Of a stretch of DNA of 38,450 bases, positions 7,773 to 17,163 are shown one piece after another. Position 1 is the stretch's first letter. The number at the start of each line of letters is the position of its first letter. The stretch lies in the NCBI GenBank assembly GCA_947623665.1, contig CANQHJ010000005.1:1-38450 (forward strand), in the 5' to 3' direction. Position numbers and translations under genes: made by a program. Source of the stretch: an uncultured Bacilli bacterium (GTDB lineage Bacteria > Bacillota_I > Bacilli_A > RF39 > UBA660). Under the pieces are notes generated by a model that saw only the letters and a list, made by a program, of their open reading frames with translations, searched no databases and was not told the origin of the DNA.

Positions 7773-9677
7773 ATGTTTTTTAAAAAGATAAACCAAAGAA
7801 TAAAAATATTATTTATATTTTTTTTAATACTATTTATTCTAATAATTTTAAGAATATTCTATGTTCAAGTATTTAACTATAAGAAATTAAATAAACTTGC
7901 TAATAATTTATGGAGTAGAGAATTACCAATAGAGGCAGATAGAGGATTAATACTTGATAGAAATGGAGAGGTACTTGCAAATAATCTTACTACAACAAGC
8001 CTTATTTTAATACCTAATCAAATAAAAGATAAAGAAAAAGTAGTAAAAAGTTTATCTAGTATTTTAAATGTATCAGAAGAAGAAATGAAAAAACATGTTT
8101 ATAAAAGAACTTCTATGGAAAGAGTTCATCCCGAAGGAAGAAGATTAGATTATAAAACAGCAGATAAAATAAATGATCTTCACTTAGAAGGAGTTTACTT
8201 AGTAAAAGAATCTAAAAGAAATTATCCTTATAAAAATTTACTTTCTCATGTATTAGGATATGTTGGTATAGATAATCAAGGACTTTCAGGATTAGAACTT
8301 CAATATGATAAATACCTAACAGGTAAGAGGGGTGCTATTAAATATTTTTCTGATGCTAAAGGAAATAATCTAAATATAAGTGATGTTTATGTACAACCAC
8401 AAAATGGTATGAATATACAATTAACAATAGACTTAAACATTCAAAAATCAGTAGAAAGAGAACTTGATAATGTAGTAGATATGTTTTCACCTGATATGGC
8501 ACTAGCACTCGTTATGAATCCTAAAACAGGAGAAATACTTGCTATGAGTTCAAGACCAAATTATGATCCTAATAATTATAAAGAAGCAGATAAAAAAACA
8601 TTAAGTAGAAATCTACCAATATGGGCATCATATGAACCTGGATCAACTTTAAAAATTTTAAGTTTCAGTGCTGCAGTAGAAGAAGGAGTAATTAATCCTT
8701 TTAAAGATAAATTCTTTGATTCAGGAAGTGTAACAATAGATGGAGCACGTATTGGCTGTTGGAAAGCAGGAGGACATGGAGAACAAACATTTTTACAAGT
8801 ATTGCAAAACTCTTGTAACCCAGGGTTTGTAAAAATAGGAAATCTTCTTGGAAAAGATAGATTATTTAAATACATTAGAGCTTTTGGTTTTGGAGATAAA
8901 ACAGGAATAGATTTAAATGGAGAAGGGAAAGGTATTCTATTTGATTTAGACCAAGTAGGAAATCTAGAACTTGCAACTACTGCTTTTGGTCAAGGTATAA
9001 GTGTAACTCCAATTCAACAAATAACTGCAGTCAGTGCAGTTTTGAATAATGGATATCTAAGAAAACCAACTATTCTAAAAAGTGTTCTAGAACCAGAAAC
9101 TAATAATGTAGTAAAAAAATCAAAGAAAACAGTATTAAGAAAAGTAGTAAGTAATAAAACTTCTAAAATAATGAGAACAGCACTAGAAAGTGTAGTTGCT
9201 CAAGGTGGAGGAAAAGCTGCTTATATAGAAGGATATAGAATAGGTGGAAAAACAGGTACTGCCCAAAAGGCTAAAAATGGAGTCTATTTATCTAATAATT
9301 ATATAATGTCATTCGTAGGAATAGTTCCATCAAATAATCCAGAAGCAGTTTTATATATTGCCATAGATAATCCCAAACATACCGCAATGCTTTCAAGCTA
9401 TACAACAACTCCAATCGCAAGACGTATACTTTTAGATATAATAGATACTCTTCATATCAAAAAACAAAAAAATGAACTAAAAAAAGATTTAGAATGGAGT
9501 GATATTCCTACTTATAAAGTGCCAAATGTTGTAGGAAAGAGTATAAAAGATGCTAAAAAGAAATTAGAAAAATTTGATATCGTATTTTCAGGAACAGGAA
9601 AAAAAGTAGTTTCTCAGTCTCCAAAAGCTTCAAGTAAATTAGAAGAAGGAGCAACCATTAGATTAATGCTTGGTTAA
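7773..9677 (+). CDS. Class B penicillin-binding protein with PASTA domain (FtsI/PBP2B/SpoVD type)
   Basis: 634 aa peptidoglycan DD-transpeptidase. N-terminal cytoplasmic tail and one TM helix (about residues 9-31), dimerisation domain starting near R-G-L-I-L-D-R-N-G, then the transpeptidase domain: active-site S291-T-L-K, S347-C-N, and K493-T-G-T. A single PASTA domain ends the protein (from V-P-N-V-V-G-K-S). The ATG at 7773 was chosen because the GAGGTG site overlaps the earlier in-frame ATG at 7761. It would act with an SEDS glycosyltransferase, and one lies at 17164-18255. The SpoVD and division PBP2B forms cannot be told apart by eye. MraY is encoded 1.5 kb downstream, a remnant of the usual dcw order. 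Confidence 0.93.
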   Translation: MFFKKINQRIKILFIFFLILFILIILRIFYVQVFNYKKLNKLANNLWSRELPIEADRGLILDRNGEVLANNLTTTSLILIPNQIKDKEKVVKSLSSILNVSEEEMKKHVYKRTSMERVHPEGRRLDYKTADKINDLHLEGVYLVKESKRNYPYKNLLSHVLGYVGIDNQGLSGLELQYDKYLTGKRGAIKYFSDAKGNNLNISDVYVQPQNGMNIQLTIDLNIQKSVERELDNVVDMFSPDMALALVMNPKTGEILAMSSRPNYDPNNYKEADKKTLSRNLPIWASYEPGSTLKILSFSAAVEEGVINPFKDKFFDSGSVTIDGARIGCWKAGGHGEQTFLQVLQNSCNPGFVKIGNLLGKDRLFKYIRAFGFGDKTGIDLNGEGKGILFDLDQVGNLELATTAFGQGISVTPIQQITAVSAVLNNGYLRKPTILKSVLEPETNNVVKKSKKTVLRKVVSNKTSKIMRTALESVVAQGGGKAAYIEGYRIGGKTGTAQKAKNGVYLSNNYIMSFVGIVPSNNPEAVLYIAIDNPKHTAMLSSYTTTPIARRILLDIIDTLHIKKQKNELKKDLEWSDIPTYKVPNVVGKSIKDAKKKLEKFDIVFSGTGKKVVSQSPKASSKLEEGATIRLMLG

Positions 9678-9689
9678 AATAATATTACA

Positions 9690-9698
9690 TGATATAAT
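9690..9698 (+). promoter_or_regulatory. Extended -10 promoter (TGATATAAT)
   Basis: TGA-TATAAT 18 nt before the next start codon, just after the PBP stop; no clear -35. Confidence 0.5.
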
Positions 9699-9716
9699 CC
9701 AAATAAAGGTGATAGA

Positions 9717-10217
9717 ATGAATTTAAATGATTTATATTGTGTAAATGAAAATGTTAATTTAGATGATTATTTAAATTTATATAAATACGTTAAAAACAAT
9801 ATGAAAAATCCTAATTGGTTAGGTGGATTTACTAAAAAAGAAATTAAAGAAATTTTAAAAAAAGAAGGTAAAATATGGCTTTATTATGATAAAGATAATC
9901 TAGTTTGTTCTATGTGTTTACTTCCATCAAAAAATAAAGTATTGAAAAAGAATAATATATATTATGATGAATCTATAGTAGCATCTTTAGGACCTATTAT
10001 GGTAAGTCCTAATTACATAGGAAATAAACTTCAACTTCAAATGATGAAAGAATTAGAAAGATATTGTAAAAATAATAATTATAAATATATCTTCACAAAG
10101 TCTTGTAGTGATAATATATATTCACTATCAAATATGTTAAAACACGGCTTTAAAATAAAAAATGTATATATAAACGAAAGAGGTAGTAATACTGCACTAA
10201 TAAAAAAAATAAACTAA
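9717..10217 (+). CDS. GNAT-like acetyltransferase
   Basis: 166 aa. The second half fits the GNAT fold: a strand ending in V-S-P, the loop N-Y-I-G-N-K-L-Q-L-Q-M-M in place of the usual acetyl-CoA-binding R/Q-x-x-G-x-G/A, then helix K-E-L-E-R-Y, strand Y-K-Y-I-F-T-K, and the typical N-x-x-S-x-x-M-L-x-x-x-G-F-K end. The pyrophosphate loop is degenerate (N in place of the second Gly), so activity is uncertain. AAAGGTGAT site 5 nt before the ATG; own extended -10. Substrate unknown. Confidence 0.72.
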   Translation: MNLNDLYCVNENVNLDDYLNLYKYVKNNMKNPNWLGGFTKKEIKEILKKEGKIWLYYDKDNLVCSMCLLPSKNKVLKKNNIYYDESIVASLGPIMVSPNYIGNKLQLQMMKELERYCKNNNYKYIFTKSCSDNIYSLSNMLKHGFKIKNVYINERGSNTALIKKIN

Positions 10218-10236
10218 AGTTAAAAGTTTATTTTTT
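10204..10236. terminator. Bidirectional terminator between convergent GNAT and sortase genes
   Basis: A 12-bp A/T-rich stem (10204-10215 with 10225-10236) with a 9-nt loop; both arms end in homopolymer runs, so it can terminate in both directions. It overlaps both stop codons. Confidence 0.75.
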
Positions 10237-10977
10237 ATCACTTACAAGTTTTCCCATTACAAGTATCTTTCTTCCTTCAGGATTATAAAGACATGTTTGT
10301 AATATTAATAATTTATCAGTTTTTACTATTTTTTCATTTGTATCAAACATAGAATTTTCTCTTAAGCTAGCAACATGTGATAAAAACTCTTTATCATCAT
10401 TAAAATCAATTATCATATGTTCATCTTCATTTGTAATAATCCTAACAGAAAAAACTTTATAATGTAACTCTTGTTTATCTGTATATAAGTATATATCATT
10501 GTTATTAGTAAAAAAGTTTTGATCTTGATAATTCTCAAGAACCTTAAAAGGTAAAATGTAGTAATTAGAATTATGAGCATATATATTTATTTGTCTTGCC
10601 TCATTAATATCTTCAGTTCTATAATCTATATATATAGCACCAAGTTGACTTTCTCTTTTATAAAAATCATGATTTAAATAAAAATCATTATTGTAAGTCA
10701 TTGCAACCGGATAAGAAAAATTAACAGAAGGAATTTGTAATTGAGCAACTATATCAGTATTAGAATAAGTATCAACTAGTCCTGGAACAGGACTATTATA
10801 AATCTCTACAACTTCTTTTTTCTTATCTTTTTTCTTTTTAGTAACAGGTTTTTGTGAAACTACTTTAGGAGGTTTATTACTAAAATTATAATAATATATT
10901 CCAAAAGCACCAACACTACAACATATGATACCAGCTATTATATATATAAAGATAATTAAATTTTTTCTTTTTTGCAT
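10228..10977 (-). CDS. Class B sortase
   Basis: 249 aa membrane-anchored cysteine transpeptidase that attaches proteins to peptidoglycan. N-terminal TM helix (about 8-30), a Lys-rich linker (45-54), then the sortase barrel. Catalytic residues are visible: H135 in I-Y-A-H-N, C229 in L-Q-T-C-L-Y, and R236 in G-R-K-I-L-V-M-G-K-L. The C-terminal arrangement T-C-x-Y-x7-x-V-x-G-K/R-L is that of class B enzymes. It departs from the usual class B form in having YAHN for YGHN and LQTC for TLSTC. It has an AGGTGAT site and a TATAAT on the minus strand at 11000-11005. The only candidate substrate motif in the window is the VPNTG end of the protein at 19210-19830. Confidence 0.88.
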   Translation of the reverse strand: MQKRKNLIIFIYIIAGIICCSVGAFGIYYYNFSNKPPKVVSQKPVTKKKKDKKKEVVEIYNSPVPGLVDTYSNTDIVAQLQIPSVNFSYPVAMTYNNDFYLNHDFYKRESQLGAIYIDYRTEDINEARQINIYAHNSNYYILPFKVLENYQDQNFFTNNNDIYLYTDKQELHYKVFSVRIITNEDEHMIIDFNDDKEFLSHVASLRENSMFDTNEKIVKTDKLLILQTCLYNPEGRKILVMGKLVSDKK

Positions 10978-11097
10978 CTAATCACCTCAAACTAGATATA
11001 TTATATAAAAAAAAGAGATAAAGAAAAAGTAAAAACAATTAATTTATGTAAAGTTTTGTCTAAAAATAAGTAAGTTGTCATTTAGCGTTGATATATA

Positions 11098-11106
11098 TGA
11101 TATAAT
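11098..11106 (+). promoter_or_regulatory. Extended -10 promoter for mraY
   Basis: TGA-TATAAT 24 nt before the mraY start. TTGTCA at 11075-11080 is a possible -35, but its 20-bp spacing is too long. Confidence 0.55.
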
Positions 11107-11130
11107 GTTATAAGAAAGCGGAGTGAGGAC

Positions 11131-12111
11131 ATGTTATTATTAACTAAAGCAGTAGTTGCAATATTTATTGGGTTTATATTTTCTACATTTTTAGGACTTA
11201 TTTTAATTCCAATTTTAAAAAAATTGCATTTTGGACAAAAAATAAGTGTTTTTGTTGGAGATTTACATAGAAAAAAAGAAGGTACTCCAACTATGGGAGG
11301 TTTAATTTTTATAATCCCAACAGTTTTATCCACTTTAGCACTCTTACTTACTGGTAAAGTATCTTATACTTCTAATCTAGGTATAGTTTTACTTGTTTTT
11401 GTAGGATATGCTTTTATAGGATTTTTAGATGATTATCTATCAATAAAAAGAGGACACAATGAAGGACTTACAACATATCAAAAATTATTTATGCAAGTTT
11501 TAATTGCAATAGGATTTTTCTATATTTATATGAAAAGTGGTGGACAAACGTCATGGGTTGTTGGAACACTAGGTATAGATATAGAAATGGGATGGCTTTA
11601 TGGATTATTTATTTTGTTTGTCTTAGTTGGAGCATCCAATGCAGTTAATTTAACTGATGGACTAGATGGACTTGCTGGTGGGCTTTCTGCAATAGCATTT
11701 GTTGCATTCAGTCTAGTTTCTCTAATGGTAGGATTTGATGATATTGGAATATTCTCACTTATCTTAACAGGAAGCTTAGTAGGATATTTACTTTATAATA
11801 CTCATCCTGCTAAAGTAATAATGGGAGATACTGGAAGTCTTGCCTTAGGTGGAGTAATGGCTGCCATAGCAATCATCACTCACAGAGAATTAACATTACT
11901 TGTAGTGGCAGGAGTATTTGTAATAGAAACTCTAAGTGTTATTATTCAAACATTTTCAGTTGTTGTATTTAAGAAAAAGGTATTCCTAATGTCTCCACTT
12001 CATCATCACTTTGAACTTCTAGGATGGAGTGAACAAGATATAGTAAAACTATTTTGGGTAGGAGGACTATTACTTGCAATGGCAGGAATACTATTTGGAG
12101 TATGGCTATAA
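11131..12111 (+). CDS. mraY: Phospho-N-acetylmuramoyl-pentapeptide transferase (MraY)
   Basis: 326 aa polytopic enzyme that transfers phospho-MurNAc-pentapeptide to undecaprenyl phosphate to make lipid I. Diagnostic motifs: KEGTPTMGGLIF, F-L-D-D-Y (catalytic Asp pair), N-L-T-D-G-L-D-G-L-A-G-G (active-site Asp), M-G-D-T-G-S-L-A-L-G-G, and the H-H-H-F-E motif near the C-terminus. Length is normal and about ten TM segments are apparent. GAGTGAGG site before the ATG, own promoter and a strong terminator downstream, so it is monocistronic rather than inside a dcw operon; murE lies 11 kb away. Confidence 0.97.
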   Translation: MLLLTKAVVAIFIGFIFSTFLGLILIPILKKLHFGQKISVFVGDLHRKKEGTPTMGGLIFIIPTVLSTLALLLTGKVSYTSNLGIVLLVFVGYAFIGFLDDYLSIKRGHNEGLTTYQKLFMQVLIAIGFFYIYMKSGGQTSWVVGTLGIDIEMGWLYGLFILFVLVGASNAVNLTDGLDGLAGGLSAIAFVAFSLVSLMVGFDDIGIFSLILTGSLVGYLLYNTHPAKVIMGDTGSLALGGVMAAIAIITHRELTLLVVAGVFVIETLSVIIQTFSVVVFKKKVFLMSPLHHHFELLGWSEQDIVKLFWVGGLLLAMAGILFGVWL

Positions 12112-12151
12112 ATACAAAACTTTACATTTAAAAATATGTAAAACAAATGTC

Positions 12152-12178
12152 AAAGAGAACGTTTAGTTCTCTTTTTTT
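12152..12178 (+). terminator. Intrinsic terminator after mraY
   Basis: A 9-bp perfect stem (12152-12160 with 12166-12174), 5-nt loop, T7 tail. Confidence 0.9.
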
Positions 12179-12188
12179 AATGCTTTAA

Positions 12189-12197
12189 TGATATAAT
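12189..12197 (+). promoter_or_regulatory. Extended -10 promoter for the large surface protein
   Basis: TGA-TATAAT, 29 nt before the ATG at 12227; no good -35. Confidence 0.55.
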
Positions 12198-12226
12198 TTA
12201 TATATACTAAGAGGAAGGTGGTATTT

Positions 12227-15200
12227 ATGAAAAAAAGAATAAACAAAATTTTATTTATAACATTTATAATTGTCATTATGTTTACAGCAAGCACAACTAA
12301 TGTAAACGCAAAAAGTAATAATTATCATTATTTATCTGATTTAGAATATGAAAGTAAGCAAGTAGGATGGAATAATCCTAAAGCATTTTTAATAAATGAA
12401 AACGAAAGTGGAAATCTATTATCATTAATGGTAAATGGAGAAAAGACATATTTTTTAAATGGAATACTTGCTCATGCAACAAGTAAAGTAGTATATGATA
12501 TATCTTCTTATGAGACTTTTGATACATTTTCAGCCTTTATAGGAGTAGATACATCAAGAGATTCTCTAGGAGATGGAGTAAAGTTTTCTATATATGCTAC
12601 TAATGACTATAATGATAAAAATAAAAGTAATTGGGAATTACTATATCAAAGTAAAATTTTAAAAGGAAATACAGATTCTGAAGAAGTAAATGTAAAAATA
12701 AATGGTTATAAATATTTGATTTTATATGCTCATCAAAACGGCAATAACGCATCAGACCATGCTGTATATGCAGATCCTATTATATATGATAGTAAAAACT
12801 ATACAAAAGAAGATGCTAATGGAATAGATTTTATTAAATCTGTAGATGAATATAATAATGAATTAAAAGATTATACAGATGAAGAAATATTAAAAGAAGA
12901 TAATCTAAAATTAAAACTTCTACAAAGAACATTAGTAAAAAAAATAGGGTATTCTCTAATTAAAGCATTTGCTAGTGGAAGTGTTGAAAATAAAGAATTC
13001 TTAGAATGGTTATTTACAAAAGAAGATATCTTAGAAGAATATCTACTTGGAGGAGAACCAGAAGGAGGAAGTTATTATAAAGCCTTAGATGTTTTCTCTA
13101 AACTTTATAATAAACATAAAAAAGATATAGATAATGATGTATATAGAAAAACAATGATGGCTATATCTCTTGCTTATGCAACAGATGTAAACTTCTGGCA
13201 AACTGCAGAAAAACCAATCACCCCAGTAAGAACACCATCAAATGCTCTTGATAGATATGAAGTTATCAAAAAACTTTATAGTGAAGGATATGAATATGAA
13301 GGAATCAAAACAGATTTTAATAAAGAACTTTATAAAAAATTACAAATAGAAGAAATGCGTTGGGTAGTAAATAATCGTATTAGTGATATAGAAATACCTT
13401 GGTTAAATTGGTATACTCAAAAGACTAAAGCAGGAAAAACTGATTATAATAAAGATAGATATATGGATGCATATAGTTATATTGCCTATAATAGTGGATG
13501 GTACTATGAAGATTTAGAATATTATAAAGAAGAGTCTAACTATTGTGCTATTGGAGGTAATATAAATAAAAGAAGTAATGGGTATGAAAGAGGACAAAAC
13601 TGTAATGATAAATATGGACTTAAACATTTTGGAATAGAAACAAAAGAAGGCTCTCCACTTAGACTTTGGACTATTTGGGAAGAAGATGGAGTATGTGGAT
13701 CCCTTGCAGGAACAGGATCTAACATAGAAATGGCTTATGGTAAACCATCAACACTAGTAAGTCAACCAGGACATGCAGCATACTTTGTCTCAAAAAGAAT
13801 AGAAAATGAAGATGGAACCCATCAAACACAGTGGCAAATAGGAAATGCTGCAGCTGGATGGGATAAGTCCTATAAAGGAGAAAGAATGCTTCTAGGTTGG
13901 GGTAATAGAGATACATCTTGGGTTAATACTTATAATGGAAGTTATCTAATTGTATCTCAAAGAGCAGTAGATAATTTTAAGGATTATAAAAAAGCATTTA
14001 TGTATAACTTAGTTGCAGACATTAAAACAACAAAAGAAGAAAAAGAACAAATATATAATAAAGCATTAAAAGTACAACCATACAACATAACATCTTGGTA
14101 TAACTTAATAAATACATATCTAGAAGATGAAAGTAAAACATCAAGTGATTATTATAAATTAAGTAAAAGAATAATATCTGATTTAGAAGAATTTCCACTT
14201 CCAATGAATGATTTACTAAATTTATTTAAAGAAAAAATAACAGATGAGACAGTTATGTTTAATAATAATTTAAGTGAAGTATTAAAAGCTCTAACAACAG
14301 AAGAAAAAACAAAAAAATATCTCCAAAAAGAAGCAATTAAAGAAGTTGCAAACTACCTTCTAGGAATAAATAAAGATTTAGAAGTTGCTACATTCTCATT
14401 TGATGGAGAAGATGCTAATAAATTAATGTTAAATGGAACATATAAAGAAAATAATGTACCGTTTGAATATACTCTAAATTATGAATATGATGCTAAAGAT
14501 AAAAAGGTTAGTTCATCTACTAAATGGTATCAAGTAACAGATAAATCAACAGAAGTAGATTTAAAGGACAAATTAAAAGAAATATCTAAAGAACAAGATA
14601 TAGTAATACATATATTAAAAGATGAAAATAGAGATGATCCTAATAACTTATATTTTATAGATATAACACAATCTAAAGAACCAACTAATTTATATGCTAA
14701 TAGTCTAGAAAGTAGAGTGTTCGGTGCAACCGATACAATGGAATGGAAAAAAGAAAATGACAAAAAATGGACAAAATTTAGTGAAGAAGAACCTAATATA
14801 GATAGTGATAAAATAACTTCTATATTTGTAAGAAATGCAAATAGTAAAACATCTCTTGCAAGTGCTCCAGTAGAACTTATCTTTGAAGAAGCAAAAACAG
14901 ATAATACAAAAGCATATATAAAAGCATCAAGACTTACTGCTACAGCATCATCTGAGCAAAATACAACAAGTGAGGCTGCAGCACGTGCAATTGATGGAAA
15001 TAAATATACTTACTGGCATAATCGTTGGGATAGCAAAGATGATAAACGTTATATAGAACTTGAAATAGATACACCTGCAAGTATTTCTATGATAGATTAT
15101 GTTCCAAGACAAGATAGTGGAGTAAATGGAATTATTACAAAAGCTAAAATAGAAGTAAGCATGGATAAAGAAAACTGGCAAATAGTAGATGATAATATAA

Positions 15201-16108
15201 AATGGAAAAATGATAAATCAACAAAAACATATGAATTAAACGAACCAGTAAAAGCCAAATATATAAGAATAACTGCACTTGAGTCAGTTGGTGGATTTGC
15301 ATCAGCAGCTATGATAAATTTATATGAAGATAGAACTAAACTAGTAAAAAATATTGACTCATCAGATATAGATTATCAAAAAGAGGGATATATTTATAAT
15401 GAGTCTGCTCAAAAGCCAAAAGTAACTATAACAGATGATGGAAAAACTCTAGAAGAAAAAGTAGATTATAATATCAAATATAAAAATAATGTTAAATCTG
15501 GAAATGCAACAATACAAATTACTGGAATAGGAAATTATGAAGGAACAGTAGAAAAGGCATTTACAATTGCTAAAGCAGAACAACCAACTGTTATTCCAGA
15601 AAAAAATATGGTAGTAACAAAAGATACTTTAGAAGAAGTAAAAATACCACAAGGTTGGAGTTGGTCTGAACCTAAGACAAAACTAACTTCATCAAAACCA
15701 GTAAAGGTAGAAGCAGTATATAATAATCAAGAAGATTATAATAATTATAAAGTAGAAGTTTTAGTAGAAAAGAAAGAAAAATCAACTAAAAAAAGTACTA
15801 CTACTGATGTTCCAATAGAAGAATCTACTAATAAAAAGGCAAACACTAAAGAAGATGTAGTAAAAGTAGCAGATACAAACAATAAAACTAAAGAAACAAC
15901 TACAAGTAAAAAAACTAATAATGAAAAAAATAAAGAAAGCAAAAAAGAAGAAAAGAAAAAAACTCCATCAACAGAAGAAAATAAGAAAAGTAAAATTATA
16001 AACAAAGTTAAAAATAATAAATGGGGTAAAATTATTCTAACATCATCTCTTGTTATACTAGCTTGCATCTTAATAATAAAATCTACTGAATTAATAAGAA
16101 AATTATAA
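12227..16108 (+). CDS. Large surface protein: NPCBM, papain/transglutaminase-like core, F5/8 type C, Ig-like, TM anchor
   Basis: 1293 aa with a signal peptide (first 27 residues, ending V-N-A). An NPCBM-type carbohydrate-binding module follows (about 33-190: Y-L-S-D-L-E-Y, V-G-W, N-G-I-L-A-H-A, then a jelly-roll). A central domain has C490 in G-V-C-G-S-L-A, H516 in Q-P-G-H-A-A and N540 in I-G-N-A-A-A-G-W, the Cys-His-Asn order and spacing of papain/transglutaminase folds. An F5/8 type C (discoidin) module spans about 895-1035. A Y-x-G-T-V-x-K-A-F-T-I type Ig-like/MBG repeat spans about 1050-1120. A Lys/Thr/Glu-rich stalk leads to a C-terminal TM helix with a short basic tail and no LPxTG. Start chosen for the GGAAGGTGG site; an in-frame GTG at 12218 overlaps that site. 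Likely a wall- or glycan-bound peptidase or cross-linker; the enzymatic role is inferred. Confidence 0.88.
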   Translation: MKKRINKILFITFIIVIMFTASTTNVNAKSNNYHYLSDLEYESKQVGWNNPKAFLINENESGNLLSLMVNGEKTYFLNGILAHATSKVVYDISSYETFDTFSAFIGVDTSRDSLGDGVKFSIYATNDYNDKNKSNWELLYQSKILKGNTDSEEVNVKINGYKYLILYAHQNGNNASDHAVYADPIIYDSKNYTKEDANGIDFIKSVDEYNNELKDYTDEEILKEDNLKLKLLQRTLVKKIGYSLIKAFASGSVENKEFLEWLFTKEDILEEYLLGGEPEGGSYYKALDVFSKLYNKHKKDIDNDVYRKTMMAISLAYATDVNFWQTAEKPITPVRTPSNALDRYEVIKKLYSEGYEYEGIKTDFNKELYKKLQIEEMRWVVNNRISDIEIPWLNWYTQKTKAGKTDYNKDRYMDAYSYIAYNSGWYYEDLEYYKEESNYCAIGGNINKRSNGYERGQNCNDKYGLKHFGIETKEGSPLRLWTIWEEDGVCGSLAGTGSNIEMAYGKPSTLVSQPGHAAYFVSKRIENEDGTHQTQWQIGNAAAGWDKSYKGERMLLGWGNRDTSWVNTYNGSYLIVSQRAVDNFKDYKKAFMYNLVADIKTTKEEKEQIYNKALKVQPYNITSWYNLINTYLEDESKTSSDYYKLSKRIISDLEEFPLPMNDLLNLFKEKITDETVMFNNNLSEVLKALTTEEKTKKYLQKEAIKEVANYLLGINKDLEVATFSFDGEDANKLMLNGTYKENNVPFEYTLNYEYDAKDKKVSSSTKWYQVTDKSTEVDLKDKLKEISKEQDIVIHILKDENRDDPNNLYFIDITQSKEPTNLYANSLESRVFGATDTMEWKKENDKKWTKFSEEEPNIDSDKITSIFVRNANSKTSLASAPVELIFEEAKTDNTKAYIKASRLTATASSEQNTTSEAAARAIDGNKYTYWHNRWDSKDDKRYIELEIDTPASISMIDYVPRQDSGVNGIITKAKIEVSMDKENWQIVDDNIKWKNDKSTKTYELNEPVKAKYIRITALESVGGFASAAMINLYEDRTKLVKNIDSSDIDYQKEGYIYNESAQKPKVTITDDGKTLEEKVDYNIKYKNNVKSGNATIQITGIGNYEGTVEKAFTIAKAEQPTVIPEKNMVVTKDTLEEVKIPQGWSWSEPKTKLTSSKPVKVEAVYNNQEDYNNYKVEVLVEKKEKSTKKSTTTDVPIEESTNKKANTKEDVVKVADTNNKTKETTTSKKTNNEKNKESKKEEKKKTPSTEENKKSKIINKVKNNKWGKIILTSSLVILACILIIKSTELIRKL

Positions 16109-16109
16109 A

Positions 16110-16133
16110 AAAAGCTCTAATTTTAGAGCTTTT
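16110..16133. terminator. Bidirectional intrinsic terminator
   Basis: Nearly perfect 24-nt palindrome (11 bp arms around AGCTCTAA) between convergent genes, with A/T runs on both sides. Confidence 0.88.
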
Positions 16134-16141
16134 CGTATGTA

Positions 16142-17086
16142 TTAAATTTTATGTCTTTTAATATCTTTATCAGTTACTAATTTTTTTACTAAAGTTTTAG
16201 ATACAGTATCTATATCTTTTCTTACATCATCATAAAAATCATCAAGTAAACTTTTTAATATTCCACATTTTAAATTAGCATTAACAGAAGCAAATATTTC
16301 TTCTTCATCAGTAACTACAACTTCATCACTATGCATAAAACTTTTATCAATCATATTATTAAATCTTTCAGGTTCAATTTTATCACTAAATACTGTTATA
16401 CAAGGCTTAATTTCCATTTTATATGATGACAAAGGTGTAGTTACTTTAAGTAAATCTGTAAAGTTAGCAACAGTCTGATTAGTAGGATCACTTATATAAT
16501 ATCTATCATCTTTTTCTATTATTGAAACAGCATGATTACCAAGTTTTCTCAGTGGTGTTAATTTTATTAAACCACTTTTAACAATATCAATTAATTTAGG
16601 TTTTATTACAAGATGATTTACATCATCATTTTTATCTTTTTTTAGTATAGAAAAAGAAGTTTTAATATCAGCACCAATCAAATAAGACTCCACTCCGTAT
16701 TCTCTTAATACTAAAGAAAGTAAAGAAGCATTATTTATACAAACAGATTTACCACGCATAACATCAGCACCTAAAAGATAAGGACTATTTACACGATTAG
16801 ATACACTATAAGAAAAATCTTTATCCTGTGAAAAATAACCATTCCATAATAAATAATCAAATATTTTAGCAGCCTCTAAATTATCATATGGCTTTAACTC
16901 TTTAAGTAAATGTGCAGCTTTTTCTACAATAGAAAAATATGCTTTCCCACATTCTGTTTCTTTAATAGCTTCTTCACTTGCAACACGTAATTCATAAAAT
17001 TCTTCTAAAAATGAATCTTGATAAATCATCGTAAGTCTATCATATTTTTTCTGTTGTTTTCTATTCATTTCTTCTAAATCTATCAT
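16142..17086 (-). CDS. Transglutaminase-like (Cys-His-Asp) protein
   Basis: 314 aa, cytosolic (no signal peptide). It has a transglutaminase/papain-like triad in the expected order: C116 in K-S-V-C-I-N-N-A, H185 in G-N-H-A-V-S, D200 in Y-I-S-D-P-T-N. An N-terminal helical region and a C-terminal extension of about 100 residues rich in Asp/Glu/Lys flank it. Proteins of this fold may be proteases, amidases, cross-linkers or inactive scaffolds; which applies here cannot be told. An AGGAGATAA site precedes the ATG, and it has its own promoter between it and the upstream ftsW-type gene. It converges with the gene for the large surface protein, which also has this kind of core. Confidence 0.8.
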   Translation of the reverse strand: MIDLEEMNRKQQKKYDRLTMIYQDSFLEEFYELRVASEEAIKETECGKAYFSIVEKAAHLLKELKPYDNLEAAKIFDYLLWNGYFSQDKDFSYSVSNRVNSPYLLGADVMRGKSVCINNASLLSLVLREYGVESYLIGADIKTSFSILKKDKNDDVNHLVIKPKLIDIVKSGLIKLTPLRKLGNHAVSIIEKDDRYYISDPTNQTVANFTDLLKVTTPLSSYKMEIKPCITVFSDKIEPERFNNMIDKSFMHSDEVVVTDEEEIFASVNANLKCGILKSLLDDFYDDVRKDIDTVSKTLVKKLVTDKDIKRHKI

Positions 17087-17127
17087 TTCTATTATCTCCT
17101 AAAAAGTTAAATTTGTTTAATGCAATT

Positions 17128-17157
17128 ATTCTACTACCAAGTTTATATTATTGTCAA
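17128..17157 (-). promoter_or_regulatory. Promoter of the transglutaminase-like gene
   Basis: Minus strand TTGACA (17152-17157), 18-bp spacer, TAGAAT (17128-17133), about 42 nt before the ATG. Confidence 0.65.
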
Positions 17158-17163
17158 ACAAAA

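Noticed and set aside
10228-16108. Large surface protein as a substrate of the adjacent class B sortase
   Set aside because: Its C-terminus has a TM helix and basic tail but no LPxTG, NPxTN or VPNTG-like motif before it, so membrane anchoring is the simpler reading.
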